A stretch of 64,000 bases of DNA from Vitellaria paradoxa. Lineage: Eukaryota > Streptophyta > Magnoliopsida > Ericales > Sapotaceae. A program made the position numbers and the translations under genes. The DNA lies in contig CM034233.1 of the NCBI GenBank assembly GCA_019916065.1, forward strand, positions 16,347,009 to 16,411,008, in the 5' to 3' direction. The notes under the pieces were generated by a model. It was not told where the DNA came from and did no database searches. It was given only the letters and a program-made list of their open reading frames with translations. Shown here in pieces: positions 60,581 to 64,000 of this stretch (position 1 is its first letter; the number at the start of each line of letters is the position of its first letter).

Positions 60581-60768
60581 GTCTGGAAAAATCAACGAAA
60601 AAACACCAGTGAATTTTGACGTATTTTTATTGATTCGAACAGTCATCCTAAGACTACACACCCTTAATTATCTATCTTTTGTCTGGAAAAATCAATTTAA
60701 AAAAAAAAAAACACAAGTGAATATTGACGTATTTTTATTGATTCGAACTGTCATTCCAAGACTCCAGG
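60581..60768. repeat. ~100-bp tandem duplication upstream of the ARO gene
   Basis: gtctggaaaaatcaa begins at 60581 and again at 60681. Both copies continue through gtgaat.ttgacgtattttta and ttgattcgaac.gtcat to aagact. The second copy has an expanded poly-A and a few substitutions. It sits about 400-560 bp upstream of the ARO start codon. Confidence 0.8.
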
Positions 60769-61054
60769 TCAAGCACGTCTGGTGAAGTCCAATGCATAAA
60801 TACTAACGTACGCCAAACGGTTACATTACACCCGAAAGCCCGGTTGAACCACCGTATCCAGCCCACGCGCCTCCGTGGACCGTCGAAATCAAAAGCACAA
60901 TTTCCCAGATGGAACAACCAGTACTGACACAGCCTCACAAACATGGAGCCACCCATCGAAGAATAAAACCACCGCCACCAAAAAGACTCCACCTTTTGAC
61001 TGCAACGACTTCCAATTCCAACCCCCAAAACCCTAGGTCATTTCAGTGATCGAG

Positions 61055-61061
61055 TTATATA
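61055..61061 (+). promoter_or_regulatory. TATA-like box of the ARO gene
   Basis: ttatata lies about 90 bp before the chosen ATG at 61148, a usual spacing for a plant TATA box with a short leader. The stretch 60770-61050 before it is less AT-rich than the intergenic DNA and may be proximal promoter. Confidence 0.45.
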
Positions 61062-61147
61062 CCACCAAGCATTTGAACTTTAATGTTTAAAATCGAGTGA
61101 AAAGAGTTAATTTTTTCTTTTTTATTTTTTGGGGGCGGGGGTCAGAT

Positions 61148-62977
61148 ATGGCGAGCAGCGAAGAAGAGAAGCTAATCGATGAGGTGTTGTCGTTTCCGAT
61201 TCTGTTGTCTGAGCGACTTCGGGCGGCGGTGGCGGAGGCCGGGAGTTTCCAGGCCGAGTGCACCGAGGTGGCCAAGCTGGTGGACAAAATATCCACCATG
61301 CTCCGCACGGTGGTCCGGTTCTCGACCTCCACCGGCGGTTCGCTCTATGAGCGGCCGGTCCGGCGGATTGTGGCGGAGGTGTCGAAGAACCTCGACCGTG
61401 CCCTAACCCTGGTTCGCAAGTGCAAGCGCCGGAGCGTCTTCCGCCGGGTCGTCACCATCGTTACCCAGGCTGATTTCCGGAAAATGCTGAACTTGCTCGA
61501 AGCTTCGGTCGGTGACATGAAGTGGCTTTTGAGCGTGTACGACTATGACCCCGCTAATGGAGGCGGAGGTATTATTCTTTCGCTGCCTCCGATCGCAAGT
61601 AATGATCCGATTCTCTCTTGGGTTTGGTCCTTTATTGCTTCTATTCACTTGGGTCAAATGGGTGATCGAATTGAGGCCGCAAACGAGCTTGCTTCGCTTG
61701 CGGAAGATAACTACCGGAACAAGAAGATTATAGCCGAGGAAGGTGGTGTTCCTCCTCTGTTGAAACTCTTGAAGGAGAGCTCGTCGCCAGATGCTCAAAT
61801 TGCGGCGGCCACCGCCCTCTTCAACTTGGCTAATGACGAAGAAAGGGTTCGGTTAATAGTCAATGAGCTCGGTGTTCCGATTATAGTTCAGGTTCTCGGG
61901 GATTCCCCAATGAGGGTTCAAATTTGGGTCGCGAATTTGGTGGCGAGGATGGCAGAGCATGACCCTGTTGCGCAAGAGGACTTTGCAAGGGAGAATGTAA
62001 TTAGGCCCCTTGTGACAATGTTGTCGTTTGAGACTTTTGTGGAGGATGCAAAGCCTCCGTTTGGTAGGCAAAGCATTCATTCTATTGTTCAAATTAATAA
62101 GGAAATGGAGAAGAATCCAAATCACAGGCGAAATTTGAGTTCCTCGCTGTCACTTTATTCTGATGGTAGCAGTAGAGGTGGGCACCATAGGAAAGACAGA
62201 GAAATTGAGACTCCTGAAGTAAAGCATGAGTTGAAAATTAGTTGTGCTGAGGCTTTGTGGATGCTTGCTAGGGGTAGTGTGTCAAATAGTAGGAGGATAA
62301 CCGAGACGAAAGGGCTTCTTTGTTTGGCTAAGCTTGTTGAGAAGGAACATGGGGAGTTGCAATTAAATTGCTTGATGGCGATAATGGAGATAACAGCTGC
62401 GGCTGAGTCCAATGCTGATCTTAGACGGGCAACCTTTAAGACCAATTCTCCGGCTGCAAAAGCTGTTGTGAATCAACTTATGGGGGTGATTAAAGAGTTT
62501 GATAATCCATCACTGACAATTCCCGCCATAAAGTCAATTGGTTCATTGGCTCGTACCTTTCCAGCAAGAGAGACCAGAGTCATTGGTCCTCTAGTAGAGC
62601 AGCTTGCCAATAGAAACCCAGAAGTGGCAATGGAAGCTGCCATTTCACTTGGGAAGTTTGCTTGTCCAGATAATTTTCTTCATATTGAGCATTCGAAGAC
62701 AATAATCGAGTTTAATGGGGTCCTACCTCTGATGAGATTGTTGAGGGTTGGTGAACGGACACAGTTGCATGCACTGGTTCTCCTCTGCTACCTTGCATTA
62801 CATGCTGGAAATAGTGAGGCCTTGGAACAAGCACGTGTATTGGCTGCTCTTGAGGGGGTGGACCGTTCAGTGACAGCCCAAAATCACGAGCTGAAAGACT
62901 TGGTAGCAAATGCAATTAACCACCTTAATCTGTATCATGCTGGTGCCCATCCTCAGGGGCAATCTTATACCCCATAA
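61148..62977 (+). CDS. ARMADILLO REPEAT ONLY (ARO)-type protein
   Basis: Single-exon gene of 609 residues. I chose the ATG at 61148 (MASSEEEKLIDE) over the in-frame ATG at 61097, because the 17 residues before it are a low-complexity MKRVNFFFFIFW stretch that looks like leader sequence. Residues 1-165 are a helical N-terminal domain (SERLRAAVAEAGSFQAEC, KCKRRSVFRRVV). Armadillo-like repeats run from about 170 to 295 (EAANELASLAEDNYRNKKII, GGVPPLLKLLKES, AALFNL-type ATALFNLAND). After a basic, Ser-rich linker at about 318-355 (SSSLSLYSDGSSRGGHHRK), they continue from about 360 to 570. There is no U-box or membrane segment. Known members (Arabidopsis ARO1-ARO4) help localise ROP GTPase signalling in tip-growing and trichome cells; the same is inferred here. 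Similarity to the yeast vacuolar protein Vac8 often gives it that label. Confidence 0.92.
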   Translation: MASSEEEKLIDEVLSFPILLSERLRAAVAEAGSFQAECTEVAKLVDKISTMLRTVVRFSTSTGGSLYERPVRRIVAEVSKNLDRALTLVRKCKRRSVFRRVVTIVTQADFRKMLNLLEASVGDMKWLLSVYDYDPANGGGGIILSLPPIASNDPILSWVWSFIASIHLGQMGDRIEAANELASLAEDNYRNKKIIAEEGGVPPLLKLLKESSSPDAQIAAATALFNLANDEERVRLIVNELGVPIIVQVLGDSPMRVQIWVANLVARMAEHDPVAQEDFARENVIRPLVTMLSFETFVEDAKPPFGRQSIHSIVQINKEMEKNPNHRRNLSSSLSLYSDGSSRGGHHRKDREIETPEVKHELKISCAEALWMLARGSVSNSRRITETKGLLCLAKLVEKEHGELQLNCLMAIMEITAAAESNADLRRATFKTNSPAAKAVVNQLMGVIKEFDNPSLTIPAIKSIGSLARTFPARETRVIGPLVEQLANRNPEVAMEAAISLGKFACPDNFLHIEHSKTIIEFNGVLPLMRLLRVGERTQLHALVLLCYLALHAGNSEALEQARVLAALEGVDRSVTAQNHELKDLVANAINHLNLYHAGAHPQGQSYTP

Positions 62978-64000
62978 ATAGTATCTGTCATGGAAGAGTC
63001 AATTGTTATATTGAAAACTGTTACAGCTTTATTGCATCAGTATCATGTTTGATACATTCTGGTCAACAGGGGGTGGGTGATAGGAAATACACAATTATTC
63101 AGTGTGCAAATCAGTAGTTTATCTAGTCATAGATTTGTTCTAAAATGAGTGAAAATATTTTAATTAAACTTGATATCTCACACCTTGTTAGTTTCTCCTA
63201 TTTGTGATGAATTAGTTCCTTCTGCAAACAAAATACTATATTTTATTATATTCATTCTTTCCTTTTCTGCTCCCTTCCTACCCATGTTTCAAATTGATCC
63301 ATCTTCCTGTTGATTCTGCAGGCAGATTTAGTTTATTGTGGTTGCTGTCACTGTTTTGCTTTTATTAGGTTGGGGCCTTCTTTTCATCGTTAACACTGGG
63401 TCAATGATTAAGAATAAATGACATTGATCAGGAATGCTATGGAGATGTACAGCAATTTTAGCTCTTTTCATAACCGGAGCTATGGATACAGTTTAGCCAT
63501 ACAAGGACTGGTATTTTCTCAATGCTATTATTATTTTTTTCCTGGGAGTGCAATAGATTTAGTAATTGACATTCATTTAGCATTATTCCTTTGGGTTTGG
63601 AAACAACCATAGTTCTTGTTGAGAGAGAAAAAAAAAAAAAAAGAGTTGATGTTAACAATATGCCATACTTATACTCTTTGTTAAATGGATTCTTCTAAAT
63701 GTATAATGTACTCCTGTCGGATATTTCATACTTGGACAAGGATATTTGAGCAAATGTATGGTTTACGTGTCTCAATATAATTTAATTGTCATACAAACAT
63801 ATTTAACAATTTAATTTTAGCACATAATTTATGCATAAAACTTAAATTTTATGCATTAAGTACTCTAATGGAACCTTGTTAATAACATATTATTCTATAT
63901 AATAAAATTATTATATTAAATATATAAATATTTTCCCATGTCTCTCCATAGCTTTGAATAAGATAATTAATAGATTTGACTCTTAGACACGTATTCACAC
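62978..64000. other. 3' flank of the ARO gene
   Basis: The first part should be the ARO 3' UTR. A polypyrimidine-tctgcag at about 63314-63320 could be the acceptor of a 3' UTR intron, but this cannot be decided without transcripts. No further gene is supported. The DNA becomes AT-rich after about 63620, with a poly-A run near 63629-63643. Confidence 0.4.

Noticed and set aside
61097..61147. Upstream in-frame ATG for the ARO protein
   Set aside because: The added residues are a Phe-rich low-complexity stretch from a T-rich leader, and the ATG at 61148 fits the family N terminus better.
1..64000. CRISPR arrays, bacterial-type operons or viral genes
   Set aside because: No spaced identical repeats, no Shine-Dalgarno-led gene strings and no viral protein signatures; the window is plant nuclear DNA.

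Overview
The window is nuclear DNA of a flowering plant, most likely a eudicot. The evidence is spliced GT-AG genes of plant families (a DETOXIFICATION-type MATE transporter pair, a peroxisome-type copper amine oxidase, an ARMADILLO REPEAT ONLY protein), very AT-rich intergenic DNA, tRNA-derived SINEs with exact target-site duplications, and many small DNA transposons. The species cannot be named from what is visible.

Layout. Positions 2452-10263 and 26510-34127, both on the minus strand, hold two complete MATE transporter genes of eight exons each. Their six internal exons have identical lengths (542, 87, 57, 239, 119 and 87 nt), so they are a tandem duplicate pair. They resemble Arabidopsis DTX29 and encode 502 and 517 residues after splicing. 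Positions 50064-57260 (plus) hold a 12-exon copper amine oxidase of 770 residues. It keeps the topaquinone tyrosine, the copper histidines and a C-terminal AKL peroxisomal signal, and one of its introns has a GC donor. Positions 61148-62977 (plus) hold an intron-less ARO-type armadillo repeat protein of 609 residues. The rest is intergenic or intronic DNA with no further convincing gene. The one small exception is a 53-codon minus-strand reading frame in a GC-rich island at 11932-12093, which is only a candidate.

Mobile DNA explains much of the remainder. Five SINEs of about 262 bp, all on the plus strand, lie at 299-560, 21738-22002, 36387-36647, 38179-38442 and 42945-43207; four have perfect 14-17 bp target-site duplications. 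A 2164-bp non-autonomous CACTA element (5571-7734, 3-bp duplication ATA) fills most of intron 3 of the first MATE gene and carries two internal tandem duplications. hAT-type elements with 8-bp duplications lie at 932-1586, 12686-12932, 38970-39543 and 49034-49269; the second and fourth are copies of one family in opposite orientation. PIF/Harbinger-like elements with TTA/TAA duplications lie at 10813-11134, 59515-60200 and 55922-56048, with relatives elsewhere, several inside gene introns. A degraded LTR-like block is suspected at about 24030-26130.

The genes do not form one pathway. The MATE pair would export organic solutes, the amine oxidase would oxidise polyamines in peroxisomes, and the ARO protein is expected to act in polarised growth with ROP GTPases. 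A DTX29-like gene near an ARO gene recalls the adjacent Arabidopsis pair At3g26590 and At3g26600 (recalled, not checked here), which suggests conserved local gene order opened up by duplication and transposons. I found no novel enzymatic system. The most noteworthy items are the transposon structures, the tandem MATE pair with diverging tails, and the GC-AG intron.
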